NCBI GenBank assembly: GCA_023055425.1
Contig: JALGPY010000001.1
Coordinates: forward strand, 72,286,994-72,350,993
DNA length: 64,000 nt
DNA from: Linanthus parryae
Taxonomy: Eukaryota; Streptophyta; Magnoliopsida; Ericales; Polemoniaceae
Direction of reading: 5' to 3'
In this document: in pieces, positions 40,541-53,179 of the stretch
How the letters are laid out: each line of letters begins with the position of its first letter
How positions within the stretch are numbered: the first letter of the stretch is position 1
Notes under the pieces: model-generated
Told to the model about the DNA's origin: nothing
Seen by the model: only the letters and a program-made list of their open reading frames with translations
The model's database searches: none
Made by a program: the position numbers and the translations under genes

Positions 40541-43500
40541 TGTAACACCCCCGATTTCCAGAGGGACCGGTCATCGGGGTAGTGTCCTCCATACAGGGAA
40601 TTACCCTTTCGTATAAGGAGTATTAGTAACAAGAAAGTGAAAGGAAACATCGAAACTACTGATTAAAAGTTTACACGATAACATTGTTTGTGGCTGAGTC
40701 CAAACAGGACAACAAGCCTAGCAAAAGAGATATTACACCAAAAGTTTGCTCTACGGTTAATTACTAATTGATACTGTTTGCAGGTGAGAACGAATCGTGA
40801 GTCCAGCGAGTTACCCCATGCAAACCAGTCAAATACCTGGGGGGAATTAAAAGACACAAGATCGCAGTTTTCCGAGTATCAGTAAAAACTGAGTGAATAT
40901 ACACCTTAGCATGTAAAACAGAACGGCTAAGAAAGGTTACGGGGTTTACATTTGAAGTAGTTTAAACAGTAATAGAGTATAAGTATAAAGATCAGAGTTT
41001 ACAATGTTTCAAAAGACTATCAAACGTTCAGAAATTCAATTCCAAGGATATTCTTTCAAGTTGCATGTATAAGCAGAACACGGCTTATAAATCACATCTT
41101 CCAGATTTAGGGACAAAGATGTCGCATTATTAACTCGCATTAACCAGGAGAGACCAGGGTGAATAATAACAGATGATACTGGCTTATAGGGGGTTCTGAT
41201 AACCCGACCTCTCTGCCAAGCGTTGTGGATCGGGGTTTCCGATCCCGCTAGTCATCATACAAGCCAACTACTAGACCTTAAGTGTCGACACCCCCTTAAG
41301 ATTGTAATTCAGAAGGGTAGTACTAGAATGCTGGATTCCAGCCTACGGCGAAAGGAATCGGGGCGCACGGAGTCCCATATCTTTAGGGACTAAGACCCAG
41401 GGAATCATCACCCGAAATAAGTTTAGGGACTGGAGCCCAGGGGATTATCCCGATATCTCTTTAGGGACCTGGCCCAGGGAATCATCACCCGATAGTAACG
41501 TTAAGTAAAGTAACACGACGTAGGCGTATAGCACTGTCGTAGACCCAGCTGGTTCCAGTACTTGCGATTCTTTCACTTTACGTTATTAATGAATTCCGAC
41601 TTAGTGATATTTGAACAATTAGTTTTCCGATTTGAAAACGAGTGATACAGTGACGATTCAAAAGTGAGTACGGCAAGTTTAGAACTTCGGAATAAAGCAC
41701 GACAATTATTTTCAGATAAACAAGTATCACATGAAAGGAATTGGCACACAAAACTAGGCATGTATCACAAGTATATTTTGAGACTTGAAATAAAATCACA
41801 TTTGACACGAAAGAAGATAAGTACGCAACGCTAAGCATGAATACTCACCGTGAGAGCCAAAAGTGCTAAGTAAGCCGCTACTCGTACACAACGTCGGGAT
41901 CAACTAGCTCGTCGAAGACAGGCTCTACAATCATACACATAAAATCCTAATCACAAACAAGTTCGTATCGCAAATAGACAATGCATATGTCCTATATGAT
42001 ATGAATGCGAAAGCCTAATCGAATACCCCTAACGTATTTATAAACTCCAAATTTATTTTAGAAAATTAACCAATAATTTTAAGGAGTGAAAACTATTTAA
42101 TATTCTAATTAAACGAATTTACTTGTTGATAAAATAATATCAAGTTGTACACTTTATTGAAATACTACTAGTAATATAATGAAAACGAAATTTAGAATTA
42201 TTTCATCTTTTCAACAATATAATCTTTATCGAATAAATACTTAAACATACACAAAGTATATTTTTAATAACTTATTTTTCAACAACTAAATATAAATATA
42301 GAAACATAATTAATTTACAATTATCATAAATTTATATTTTTATTTTGTGTTACAAAACTAATTTATTTTGTAATTATATTTAGTATATAAATTAACATAA
42401 ATTAAATAAATATTTATACTAACTAAATACAAAGTAAATACAAGTATAAATACATATATATCATGTTTCTGGAAATGACAGCAAGCACCCCCACTAACAC
42501 TAACAACTTTTAAACATGTGATAAAGTATAGCCTCCAACTTTCCAATTGAACAACAAAACCCCCCTGCAACACAATTTTTATTCAATTTCACCCTCTTCT
42601 CCAATGGGTTTTCCTCCCGATTCAACACCCACACACACCCACATACAGGCAAGCAAACATACATGATTGTGCAGGAAATTAGAGCTTATAAATCGACGAG
42701 AGAGGGTTCAATTTACCGGAAAACGGAGGAGGAGAGTGGTCGAAGATTTCCGGCGAAATCGTGCTCCTGGGTTCGATCGGAGCTTGGCCTCCGGTCTTTC
42801 TAGCACCTGGGTTCGATTGGGAGGCATTAGCAGGCAGAGGGAGAGGCGGAGCCGCGGTGGTGGTCGGAAACAGAGGAGGACGGCGGCGGCGTCGGGGCTC
42901 ACTGCCTCCGTTGCCGCTGCTGCTGCGGTTGTTGTTTCTGCCGCTGTTTCGACGGGGCAGCGAGGGGGTTAGGCCGAGAGTGAGAGGGAGAGATGAGGGT
43001 GATGCTGGTGGTGAGTGGTGACGGTGATTGGAGGTGGTGGTGAGTGGCTGTGATGCTCTGTTTTGCTGCGGCAAAAACAGAGCAGCGAGATGGGAGTGGT
43101 GGTGTTGTTGGGGAGAAACAGAGAGTAGGCAGAGATGGAGGTGGGATCGGGGTTGAGAGCAGAGTGGTGGCTCACGGTGGTGGTGGCTGGTTTGCTTGGT
43201 TTGGTCTCGGAAAAGAAAACAGAGCAGGTGAAGATGTAGGTGAAGAAGATAGAAGAAGAGAAGAGGAGAAATAGAAGAGAGGGGTGTGATGAAGGGCTTG
43301 TGATTTTATTTGAGAGGAGAAGCTAGCTGGTGAAGGAGGCGGGCGTGGGTGGCTGTTGCAGCAGCAGAGGGAGGTACGGGCGTGGGTGGCTGTTGCAGCA
43401 AAGCAGAGAAGGGAAAGAAGAGGGATGTGATGGGAGAGAGAAAAATTATACGGTGTGGCGGATTCGCGAAGTCGAGCGGTGGTTCGACACGTAAAAAGTG

Positions 43501-43770
43501 GTGCACGACGGAAATTAACTCGCGACGAACGTTTTAAACGCGAAGAAAATTTATAAACGTGATAACGAGCTACACACGACAAATAATAAAATTATTAGTT
43601 ATATAAAATAAACATTTTAATTTTTATACTAAAAAGTATATATATATATATGTTATATGAATAAATATTTATAAGTTAATATTTATAAAACTAAAAAAAA
43701 AACATCATAAAATAACTAATTAAAATTCACAAATTACTAAAATATAATTAGGAAAATCTCGGGTATTACA
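40541..43770 (-). repeat. Chromovirus LTR 2 (shared middle LTR)
   Basis: 3230 bp, TGTAACACC...GGTATTACA. It is uninterrupted, so it shows the empty Helitron site ACTAAATACAAAG at 42422-42434. It serves both internal copies. Confidence 0.95.
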
Positions 43771-43783
43771 TCCTACCCTCCTT
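43771..43783 (-). other. Chromovirus polypurine tract, internal copy 2
   Basis: Minus strand AAGGAGGGTAGGA abutting the LTR start TGTAATACCC. Confidence 0.85.
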
Positions 43784-43978
43784 GGACTAAGCTTCGTCCT
43801 CGAAGCTTGAACGCGGTAATAGAATATACGAGTCTCTAAATGCCAATATACTAATGCAGTAACAAGTAGACAAGAAACACAAGAAATGCAAGTGACTAAT
43901 GCAATGCGACGGTATGAGGATAGCATGATTATATGAGATGAGATGCTAGGGTAAGTAATAGCAGGAATTAATGGGGTT

Positions 43979-46900
43979 TTACATCCTCTCCCCCTTAGAG
44001 GAGTGACGTCCCCAGAACTCGTTTAATACCTCATCGACGAAGAGGTGCGGGCACTTATTCCTCATCTCGTCCTCGGTTTCCCAAGTAGCTTCCTTGGTCA
44101 GATGATTCGTCCATAGAACTTTGACCAAGTTGGTGCTCTTGTTCCGTGTTTCCCTCGTCTTGCGGTCTAAGATCTTGACTGGATGTTCCTCGTAAGTTAG
44201 CGCAGGATCCAATTCTATGGGTTCAGGATCTAAGACATGGGATTTGTCGGCGATGTATCTCTTCAGCTGCGATACATGGAATACGTTGTGAACACGTCCG
44301 AGATTCGATGGTAAATCCAGTCTATATGCCAACTCTCCAATCCTTTCCACGATATCATATGGTCCAATGAACTTGGGGCTTAACTTCCCTTTCTGGTTGA
44401 ACCTCTTTACTCCCTTGGTCGGTGAAACTTTCAGAAATACTTTATCGCCCACATGGAACTCGAGTGGCCTTCTTTTCTGATCAGCGTATGATTTCTGCCT
44501 GTCTTGTGCTGCTTTCATCTTCTGCTGAATAAGTCGAACCTGGTCAGTCATATCCTCAATGATCTGTGGTCCAAGTACAACTGTCTCGCTGATGTCGCTC
44601 CAGCAAAGTGGAGTCCTACACTTTCTCCCGTACAATGCTTCATGAGGTGCCATCCCAATGCTTGCATGGTAACTGTTATTGTAGGAAAACTCTATCAGCG
44701 GTAGTCTATCAACCCATGAACCCTGAAAATCCATGACACAAGCACGCAACATATCCTCTAAAGTCTGGATTGTCCTCTCTGTTTGGCCATCTGTGGTTGG
44801 GTGAAAGGTTGTACTGAAACATAACTTTGTCCCCAACGCTTCCTGAAGTGCTTGCCTGAAATGAGAGAGAAAGTTTGGATCTCTGTCCGAAACTATCGAT
44901 TCTGGTACTCCATGATACCGCACTATGTTCTTTACGTATGCGTCTGCTCTCTGTTCCATGTTCCACGTGTCCTTCATCGGAATGAATCTTGCCGTCTTGG
45001 TCAATCTGTCGACTATTACCCAGATCGAATTCAGCCCATTCCTCGATACTGGTAGAGGCGTGACAAAATCCATTGAGATCGCATCCCATTTCCACTTAGG
45101 AACTTCCAGTGGTTGCACTAGTCCGCCCATTCTCTTGTGCTCAAACTTTACTTTCTGGCACGTGAGACATCGAGCCACGAACTCTGCTACTTCATTCTTC
45201 ATCTTGGGCCACCAAAATTGCATCTTCAGATCCTTGTATAACTTGTCCCCTCCGGGATGCACTGAGTAAGGTGTGCAATGCGCCTCCTGCATCAACTTCT
45301 CCTTGATGTCTGCACACTTCTGGGGTACACACAACCTTCCCTTATATCGAATACTCCCGTCTCCGTGAATCTGAAATTCCTTTGTTGAACCGTCCTCGAT
45401 TTTCTTTCTAATCCTTTCCAGCTTCACGTCTCCTGGCTGGCCTTTCTTTATCTCTTCCAAGATTTCAGGCACAGTCGTCATACTTCCCAACATGTTTCTC
45501 ACAGTTCCTTGTTCCATTACCTCGATTTGCATATTCTCAAACTCTTTGCACAATCGGTGTGGTAAAACCCACATGGAATTCACTGTATGACTTGATTTCC
45601 TGCTCAAGGCGTCTGCAACTACGTTTGCCTTCCCTTCATGGTATTGAATCTCTAAGTTGTATTCCTTGATCAGCTCTAACCATCTCCTTTGCCTGTGGTT
45701 CAGCTCCTTCTGGGTGAAGATGTACTTCAAGCTATTGTGGTCGGTGAACATCCGACAAGTCGCTCAATAGAGATGATGCCTCCAAATCTTGAGCGCGAAC
45801 ACAACTGCTGCAAGCTCCAAGTCATGTGTCGCATAGTTCTCTTCATGCGGTTTCAACTGCCTGGATGCGTAGGCAATAACCTTCCTGTCTTGCATAAGCA
45901 CGCATCCCAAGCCCTTCTTCGATGCGTCGCTATACACCTCAAACTCCCCTGACTCATTAGGTAGAGTTAACACGGGTGCTGTTGTCAGCTTCTCCTTTAA
46001 GATTTGGAATGCTTCCTCGCAGCTTTCATTCCAAACATACTTCACCGTCTTCTTAGTCAAATTCGTCAAGGGCCTTGCGATCTTTGAAAAGTCCTTCACG
46101 AATCTCCGGTAATAGCCTGCCAATCCCAGAAAACTTCTGATTTCTGACGCATTCTTCGGTCTAGGCCAATCCTTCACTGCTGTCGTCTTAGCTGGATCAA
46201 CTGACACTCCTTCACTAGAGATGATATGTCCCAAGAATGGAACTCTGTCCAGCCAAAACTCGCACTTAGACAACTTTGCATAGAACTTATCCTCCCTGAG
46301 GGTTCCCAAAACTTGCCTAAGGTGATCCTCATGCTCTTCCTTGCTCTTCGAATACACCAGTATGTCGTCGATGAACACTACCACAAAACGGTCTATGAAC
46401 GGTCTCAACGTTCGGTTCATCACATCCATAAATACTGCTGGTGCATTGGTTAAACCGAAAGACATCACTGTGAACTCGTAATGTCCATACCTTGTCCTGA
46501 AGGCAGTCTTCGGTATGTCCTTCTCTGCCACTCTCAGTTGGTGGTAGCCTGTTCTCAAATCAATCTTCGAAAAGACACTTGCTCCTTGCAATTGATCAAA
46601 CAGGTCGTCTATCCTCGGCAATGGATACTTGTTCTTGATCGTGACGCTGTTGAGCTCCCGGTAGTCAATACATAGCCTGAGGCTTCCATCCTTCTTCTTC
46701 ACAAAAAGGACTGGTGCTCCCCAAGGCGATACACTTGGTCTAATGTATCCCTTCTCTAGTAGCTCCTTCAACTGATCCTTCAACTCTTTCAGCTCTGCGA
46801 GCGCCATGCGGTATGGTGCCTTCGAAACTGGTGCCGTTCCTGGCACAACTTCGATTGTAAACTCCACTTCCCTTGTCGGTGGCATACCCGGGATTTCATC

Positions 46901-47233
46901 CGGGAACACGTCCGGGAATTCCCGTGCTACGGGTATATCTGCCAACACGTTCTCTGACGCGTTAAGGTCTTGAATGTAACACAAGTAAGCCTCATGGCCT
47001 TTCTTAACCTGGTTAACGATGGTTAAGGCCGAGACAATCTTGATTGAAGGTTCCCTAGGAACACTGCTATAGGAAATACGCTCCCCGTTGGGTCCTCTTA
47101 GCCTCACCTTCTGATCAGCACAGATGATATTGGCCTTGTATTCCGTCAACCAATCCATTCCCAAGATAACGTCAATCTCTCCAAGGTTAAACTCAATGAG
47201 ATTAGATGGTAAGGTGCAACCTAAGATTTTGAC
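43979..47233 (-). pseudogene. Chromovirus pol, internal copy 2 (one nonsense codon in RNase H)
   Basis: The same polyprotein as copy 1, but the protease-RT and integrase regions are uninterrupted: FIDD of RT at about 46360-46376, integrase catalytic segments ([25 protein letters not shown]) and the chromodomain-like C-terminus. A TGA at 45764-45766 replaces the Gly codon found in copy 1 (HHLYGATC becomes HHLY-stop) inside RNase H. The open parts are 45764-47164 (extending up to the TAG at 47234) and 43979-45751. Apart from that codon and the shared TAG it is intact, so it is the better preserved copy. Confidence 0.92.
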
Positions 47234-48781
47234 CTATACTTCTTCACAAATAGTGTCGCAACTCACTACTTGACCGTTAGGTGTCGCAACTGCTATTGGG
47301 GTTCTAGCCGAAGGTACTAGTCCTATCTTCTTAGAAAATGCAGATGATATGAATGACAGAGATGCTCCAGAATCAAATAATGTGAAAGCAGGATGATTGT
47401 GGACAAGAAAAGTACCAGTCACCACATTGTTCGCTGCTTCCGCTTCTGTCCGGTTCATCAAAAATATCTGGCCACCCGGCCTCTGGTTGTTTCCCTGAGC
47501 TGCGTTGCCTCCATTTCCATTCCCATTGTTGCCAGCTCTGTAGTTACCGTTGTTACCATTAGCAGTCCCATTCCTGTTCTGCCAACCACTCCCGTTGCCA
47601 TTCCCATTGTTGTAGTTTCCCTGCTGACCAGCGGCGCCATTCCTGAAGTTGTTGTTGCGGACCTGATTTCCCCCATTCGGATTGTTCTGCCGGAATCCAT
47701 TCCCATTTTGATTCTGCCGGTTCCCCTGGTAGTTCTGTCCGTTGCCTTGGAAATTCTGTCCGTTTCCTCGATTATTCTGCCCATTGAAACCTTGAAGTTT
47801 CTCATATGCCATCCTCTTCTTATAGTCGATGGATATGTGGCCTCTGATGCCACAGAATCTGCAAGCTAAAGCTGCACCATCACAAGTGAATCCACGATGG
47901 TTGCGACCACACCTGTTGCAGCTGTACTGGTTCCGGTTTCCACCATTTCCACAGTTCTGGTGGAAATTGCCTCCACCATTACCGGTTCTGAAACGCTTGT
48001 CCGAACTCAGGTTATTGCTTCCTCCATGGCCATAGCCTCCAATTCCTTGGCCTTCCAGCTTCCTCTTCCCTGATTGTTGAACTAGCGTCTCATCGATTCT
48101 CCATATGTTCGCTGCTACTCCATAGGCATCTGACAAGGTGTCATAGCCTCTAGTGAGCATAGTCCTCTGTACTTCAAGCTTCAGTCCTGCTATAAAGCGG
48201 GTAACCATGCGCCCTTCTGTTGGCACTGTGTCTTCAGCGAACCGAGCTAACTCCACGAACTTGTCATAATAGTCCGTTACAGAGTCGTTGCCCTGCTTCA
48301 ACGCGATGAACTCATTATACTTCTGTTCCTTCACGTGATCTGGATAGAAGTTTGTCCTCATAGCAGCCTTCATTGCTTCCCAGTTAAAGCCTTCTTGAGC
48401 TAAGAGCCTTGCTCGATTAGCTGTCCACCAGTTATCGGCTTTGTCTTTGAAATAGAAAGCCGCCTCATTGACCTTGCGGGCTTCGGGACATTCCATAGCA
48501 TGGAAGATTTTATCGAAGTCCCTAATCCAGTTTTCGAGCAGTACTGGATCCTCTTTCCCATAAAAGTTGCTCGGGTTCCTCTGACCTATCTTCTTAGACC
48601 AGTCTGGTTCCCGTTCGTTGGCAACATTATTGTTTGGAGCGCCCTGGTTGTTGTTCACAGCCTGAACAAACTGACCCATCTGAGCGATCAGTTGAGTCAC
48701 CTGTGGGTGCAATTCTTCAACTCCCTCCATTTGGGCTGACGCGTTGCTTCTAGTGGCGTAGCGGTGTTGCCTATCGTTCAT
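47234..48781 (-). CDS. Chromovirus gag plus start of protease, internal copy 2
   Basis: 515-codon frame, nearly identical to copy 1, with the same Asn/Gly-rich region and protease motif LFDSGAS and the same terminal TAG (47234-47236). One notable difference: the last cysteine of the zinc knuckle is Tyr (GHISIDY instead of GHISIDC), which should weaken RNA packaging. Confidence 0.92.
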   Translation of the reverse strand: MNDRQHRYATRSNASAQMEGVEELHPQVTQLIAQMGQFVQAVNNNQGAPNNNVANEREPDWSKKIGQRNPSNFYGKEDPVLLENWIRDFDKIFHAMECPEARKVNEAAFYFKDKADNWWTANRARLLAQEGFNWEAMKAAMRTNFYPDHVKEQKYNEFIALKQGNDSVTDYYDKFVELARFAEDTVPTEGRMVTRFIAGLKLEVQRTMLTRGYDTLSDAYGVAANIWRIDETLVQQSGKRKLEGQGIGGYGHGGSNNLSSDKRFRTGNGGGNFHQNCGNGGNRNQYSCNRCGRNHRGFTCDGAALACRFCGIRGHISIDYKKRMAYEKLQGFNGQNNRGNGQNFQGNGQNYQGNRQNQNGNGFRQNNPNGGNQVRNNNFRNGAAGQQGNYNNGNGNGSGWQNRNGTANGNNGNYRAGNNGNGNGGNAAQGNNQRPGGQIFLMNRTEAEAANNVVTGTFLVHNHPAFTLFDSGASLSFISSAFSKKIGLVPSARTPIAVATPNGQVVSCDTICEEV

Positions 48782-49210
48782 GCTCCCTACACTATTGCCT
48801 ATCGATTATTTTGGTGCGGGATATGCATGATGATATAACTTAACTAACGCGTATAAAACAATTCTAATCACATATTAAAACATCAGATACAGAAGCATGC
48901 AATAAGAGTTAAACGCTTAAGTTATGTTATCGAGATACGCGCAATTCGAGGAATAAACTTCTCCCAAGTAAAGGAGCATAAGAGCTAAAGCGTGACTGCT
49001 TGTCATACATTACCAAAAGAGCGGGTATACAACCCTTAAATCCATACAGATACTAATAAGTTCAAAACGTGGGAATACTATCGTCCCCTAAAATAAAGTA
49101 CACAACCTACATAGCTTACAAGCATAAAAGGAAAAGTCCTAATGGCAAGAGAGCCTGGACTGACAAAAGAGTCCTTTTGAATGGAGTGGGAGGGTGGGGC
49201 TCCCTACCAG

Positions 49211-49630
49211 CTAGTCGTCAAAAGTCTCGTAGTCGGTGACCTCAATCTCCGACCTAGGGTTGTTTGGGTCGGCCCAATGCATCTCGGCCTGCACCAAACG
49301 GGCACAAAGGGACTCAGGGGTTACAGTCCATCCACCGTCATGACGGTAGCCGGCAGGCTGGGGCCTCAAGGAGTGGTTCACTATGCCACGGTACTCGTGC
49401 TTAAGGGCCAAGTAAGGCTCTACACTGGGCAGAGAAGCTAGGATGCAGTGCACCTTCACCAGGTTATGGTAGAAATTATCGGTACGGTGGTACCTAAGGG
49501 CCCAAAGCTCACATCGCCCTTCTACCCTGTTGCAGAATTGGGTGATAGTCTCCCCAGGCCTTCGCTAGGTACCAGCAGGGTAGTTGTCTCTAAACTCTGT
49601 GCGAGTCGGGGTTCGGATTCTTACGGCCAT
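49211..49630 (-). pseudogene. Extra ORF upstream of gag, chromovirus copy 2
   Basis: Counterpart of 39806-40225, with the same length of 140 codons, the same ATG after a TTGTAG acceptor-like site and the same internal TAG (49565-49567). The downstream 82 codons are identical by eye between copies, apart from changes outside that part. Leader sequence around it (48782-49210, 49631-49931) has no other ORF. Confidence 0.5.
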
Positions 49631-49931
49631 CTACAAGGTAAGGAAAAACAATCTATTAGTCTAATATTCCACCTTCCTAAAGGTTCTCTTAAGGTAAGTC
49701 ACCCTAGGAGTGTGTAAATAAACTAAAGCGCATATAAACACGACAGAAGCATAAAGCATATAACAATTTAGCATGTTAGAATAAGTAAAAGAGAACACCC
49801 ATACACCCCGGCTTGTCTTTATTTTACTTAGCTTTTATGTTGCCCTAATCAAGTTCAAACTTGGTTGTAGTAAATTTCAAAAGTCTTAGTTTTTAAACGT
49901 TTTCTCCCTACAGTCCTAATTGGATGTCACT

Positions 49932-49943
49932 GCTCTGATACCA
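49932..49943 (-). other. Primer-binding site of chromovirus internal copy 2
   Basis: Minus strand TGGTATCAGAGC, two bases from the end of LTR 3. Confidence 0.92.
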
Positions 49944-49945
49944 AC

Positions 49946-52900
49946 TGTAACACCCCCGATTTCCAGAGGGACCGGTGATCGGGGTAATGTCCTCCATACA
50001 GGGAATTACCCTTTCGTATAAGGAGTATTAGTAACAAGAAAGTGAAAGGAAACATCCAAACTACTGATTAAAAGTTTACACGATAACATTGTTTGTGGCT
50101 GAGTCCAAACAGGACAACAAGCCTAGCAAAAGAGATATTACACCAAAAGTTTGCTCTACGGTTAATTACTAATTGATACTGTTTGCAGGTGAGAACGAAT
50201 CGTGAGTCCAGCGAGCTACCCCATGCAAACCAGTCAAATACCTGGGGGGGAATTAAAAGACACAAGATCGCAGTTTTCCGAGTATCAGTAAAAACTGAGT
50301 GAATATACACCTTAGCATGTAAAACAGAACGGCTAAGAAAGGTTACGGGGTTTACATTTGAAGTAGTTTAAACAGTAACAGAGTATAAGTATAAAGATCA
50401 GAGTTTACAATGTTTCGAAAGACTATCAAACGTTCAGAAATTCAATTCCAAGGATATTCTTTCAAGTTGCATGTATAAGCAAAACACGGCTTATAAATCA
50501 CATCTTCCAGATTTAGGGACAAAGATGTCGCATTATTAACTCGCATTAACCAGGAGAGACCAGGGTGAATAATAACAGATGATACTGGCTTATAGGGGGT
50601 TCTGATAACCCGACCTCTCTGCCAAGCGTTGTGGATCGGGGTTTCCAATCCCGCTAGTCATCATACAAGCCAACTACTAGACCTTAAGTGTCGACACCCC
50701 CTTAAGATTGTAAGTCAGAAGGGTAGTACTAGAATGCTGGATTCCAGCTTACGGCGAAAGGAATCGGGGCGCACGGAGTCCCATATCTTTAGGGACTAAG
50801 ACCCAGGGAATCATCACCCGAAATAAGTTTAGGGACTGGAGCCCGGGGGATTATCCCGATATCTCTTTAGGGACCTGGCCCAGGGAATCATCATCCGATA
50901 GTAACGTTTATTAAAAGAAACACGACGTAGGCGTATAGCACTGTCATAGACCCAGCTGGTTCCAGTACTTGCGATTCTTTCACTTTACGTTATTAATGAA
51001 TTCCGACTTAGTGATATTTGAACAATTAGTTTTCCGATTTGAAAACGAGTGATACAGTGACGATTCAAAAGTGAGTACGGCAAGTTTAGAACTTCGGAAT
51101 AAAGCACGACAATTATTTTCAGATAAACAAGTATCACATGAAAGGAATTGGCACACAAAACTAGGCATGTATCACAAGTATATTTTGAGACTTGAAATAA
51201 AATCACATTTGACACGAAAGAAGATAAGTACGCAACGCTAAGCATGAATACTCACCGTGAGAGCCAAAAGTGCTAACTAAGCCGCTACTCGTACACAACG
51301 TCGGGATCAACTAGCTCGTCGAAGACAGGCTCTACAATCATACACATAAAATCCTATTCACAAACAAGTTCGTATCGCAAATAGACAATGCATATGTCCT
51401 ATATGATATGAATGAGAAAGCCTAATCGAATACCCCTAACGTATTTATAAACTCCAAATTTATTTTAGAAAATTAACCAATAATTTTAAGGAGTGAAAAC
51501 TATTTAATATTCTAATTAAACGAATTTACTTGTTGATAAAATAATATCAAGTTGTACACTTTATTGAAATACTACTAGTAATATAATGAAAACGAAATTT
51601 AGAATTATTTCATCTTTTCAACAATATAATCTTTATCGAATAAATACTTAAACATACACAAAGTATATTTTTAATAACTTATTTTTCAACAACTAAATAT
51701 AAATATAGAAACATAACTAATTTACAATTATCATAAATTTCTATTTTTATTTTGTGTTACAAAACTAATTTATTTTGTAATTATATTTAGTATATAAATT
51801 AACAGAAATTAAATAAATATTTATACTAACTAAATACAAAGTAAATACAAGTATAAATACATATATATCATGTTTCTGGAAATGACAGCAAGCTCCCCCC
51901 ACTAACACTACCAACTTTTAAACATGTGATAAAGTATAGCCTCCAACTTTCCAATTGAACAACAAAACCCCCCTGCAACACAATTTTTATTCAATTTCAC
52001 CCTCTTCTCCAATGGGTTTTCCTCCCGATTCAACACCCACACACACCCACATACAAGCAAGCAAACATACATGATTGTGCAGGAAATTAGAGCTTATAAA
52101 TCGACGAGAGAGGGTTCAATTTACCGGAAAACGGAGGAGGAGAGTGGGTCGAAGATTTCCGGCGAAATCGTGCTCCTGGGTTCGATCGGAGCTTGGCCTC
52201 CGGTCGTTCTAGCACCTGGGTTCGATTTGGAGGCAGTAGCAGGCAGAGGGAGAGGCGGAGCCGCGGTGGTGGTCGGAAACAGAGGAGGACGGCGGCGGCG
52301 TCGGGGCTCACTTCCTCCGTTGCCGCTGCTGCTGCGGTTGTTGTTTCTGCCGCTGTTTCGACGGGGCAGCGAGGGGGTTAGGCCGAGAGTGAGAGGGAGA
52401 GATGAGGGTGATGCTGGTGGTGAGTGGTGACGGTGATTGGAGGTGGTGGTGAGTGGCTGTGATGCTCTGTTTTGCTGCGGCAAAAACAGAGCAGCGAGAT
52501 GGGAGTGGTGGTGTTGTTGGGGAGAAACAGAGAGTAGGCAGAGATGGAGGTGGGATCGGGGTTGAAAGCAGAGTGGTGGCTCACGGTGGTGGTGGATGGT
52601 TTGCTGGGTTTGGTCTCGGCAAAGAAAACAGAGCAGGTGAAGATGTAGGTGAAGAAGATAGAAGAAGAGAAGAAATAGAAGAGAGGGGTGTGATGAAGGG
52701 CTTGTGATTTGATTTGAGAGGAGAAGCTAGCTGGTGAAGGAGGCGGGCGTGGGTGGCTGTTGCAGCAGCAGAGGGAGGTACGGGCGTGGGTGGCTGTTGC
52801 AGCAAAGCAGAGAAGGGAAAGAAGAGGGATGTGATGGGAGAGAGAAAAATTATACGGTGTGGCGGATTCGCGAAGTCACGCGGTGGTTCGACACGTAAAA

Positions 52901-53174
52901 AGTGGTGCACGACGGAAATTAACTCGCGGCGAACGTTTTAAGCGCGACAAAAATTTATAAACGTGATAACGAGCTACACACGACAAATAATAAAATTATT
53001 GTTTATATAAAATAAACATTTTAATTTTTATACTAAAAAGTATATATATATATATATGTTATATGAATAAATATTTATAAGTTAATATTTATAAAACTAA
53101 AAAAAAATCATAAAAATAACTAATTAAAATTCACAAATTACTAAAATATAATTAGGAAAATCTCGGGTATTACA
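49946..53174 (-). repeat. Chromovirus LTR 3
   Basis: 3229 bp, TGTAACACC...GGTATTACA, followed directly by ATAAC. In element sense it is the outermost 5' LTR. Confidence 0.95.
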
Positions 53175-53179
53175 ATAAC
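53175..53179. repeat. Target-site duplication ATAAC (right)
   Basis: Matches 4069-4073 and restores Copia-B gag sequence. Confidence 0.92.

Larger units (their letters stand above)
4074..53174 (-). mobile_element. Tandem Ty3/gypsy chromovirus (Tekay/Del-like): LTR-internal-LTR-internal-LTR
   Basis: Minus-strand gypsy array with three LTRs and two internal regions (34451-40540 and 43771-49945), flanked by a single ATAAC duplication. The domain order protease-RT-RNase H-integrase, a chromodomain-like C-terminus and very long LTRs point to the Tekay/Del chromovirus group. The leftmost LTR is split by the Helitron. LTRs and internal regions differ by only small changes, so the array looks fairly young. 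The layout is expected from unequal recombination between LTRs of one insertion. Confidence 0.93.

Noticed and set aside
41573..41838. Short minus-strand ORFs shared by the three LTRs (also 5100-5365 and 50980-51245)
   Set aside because: They are conserved only because the LTRs are recent copies; two frames overlap and neither looks protein-like.
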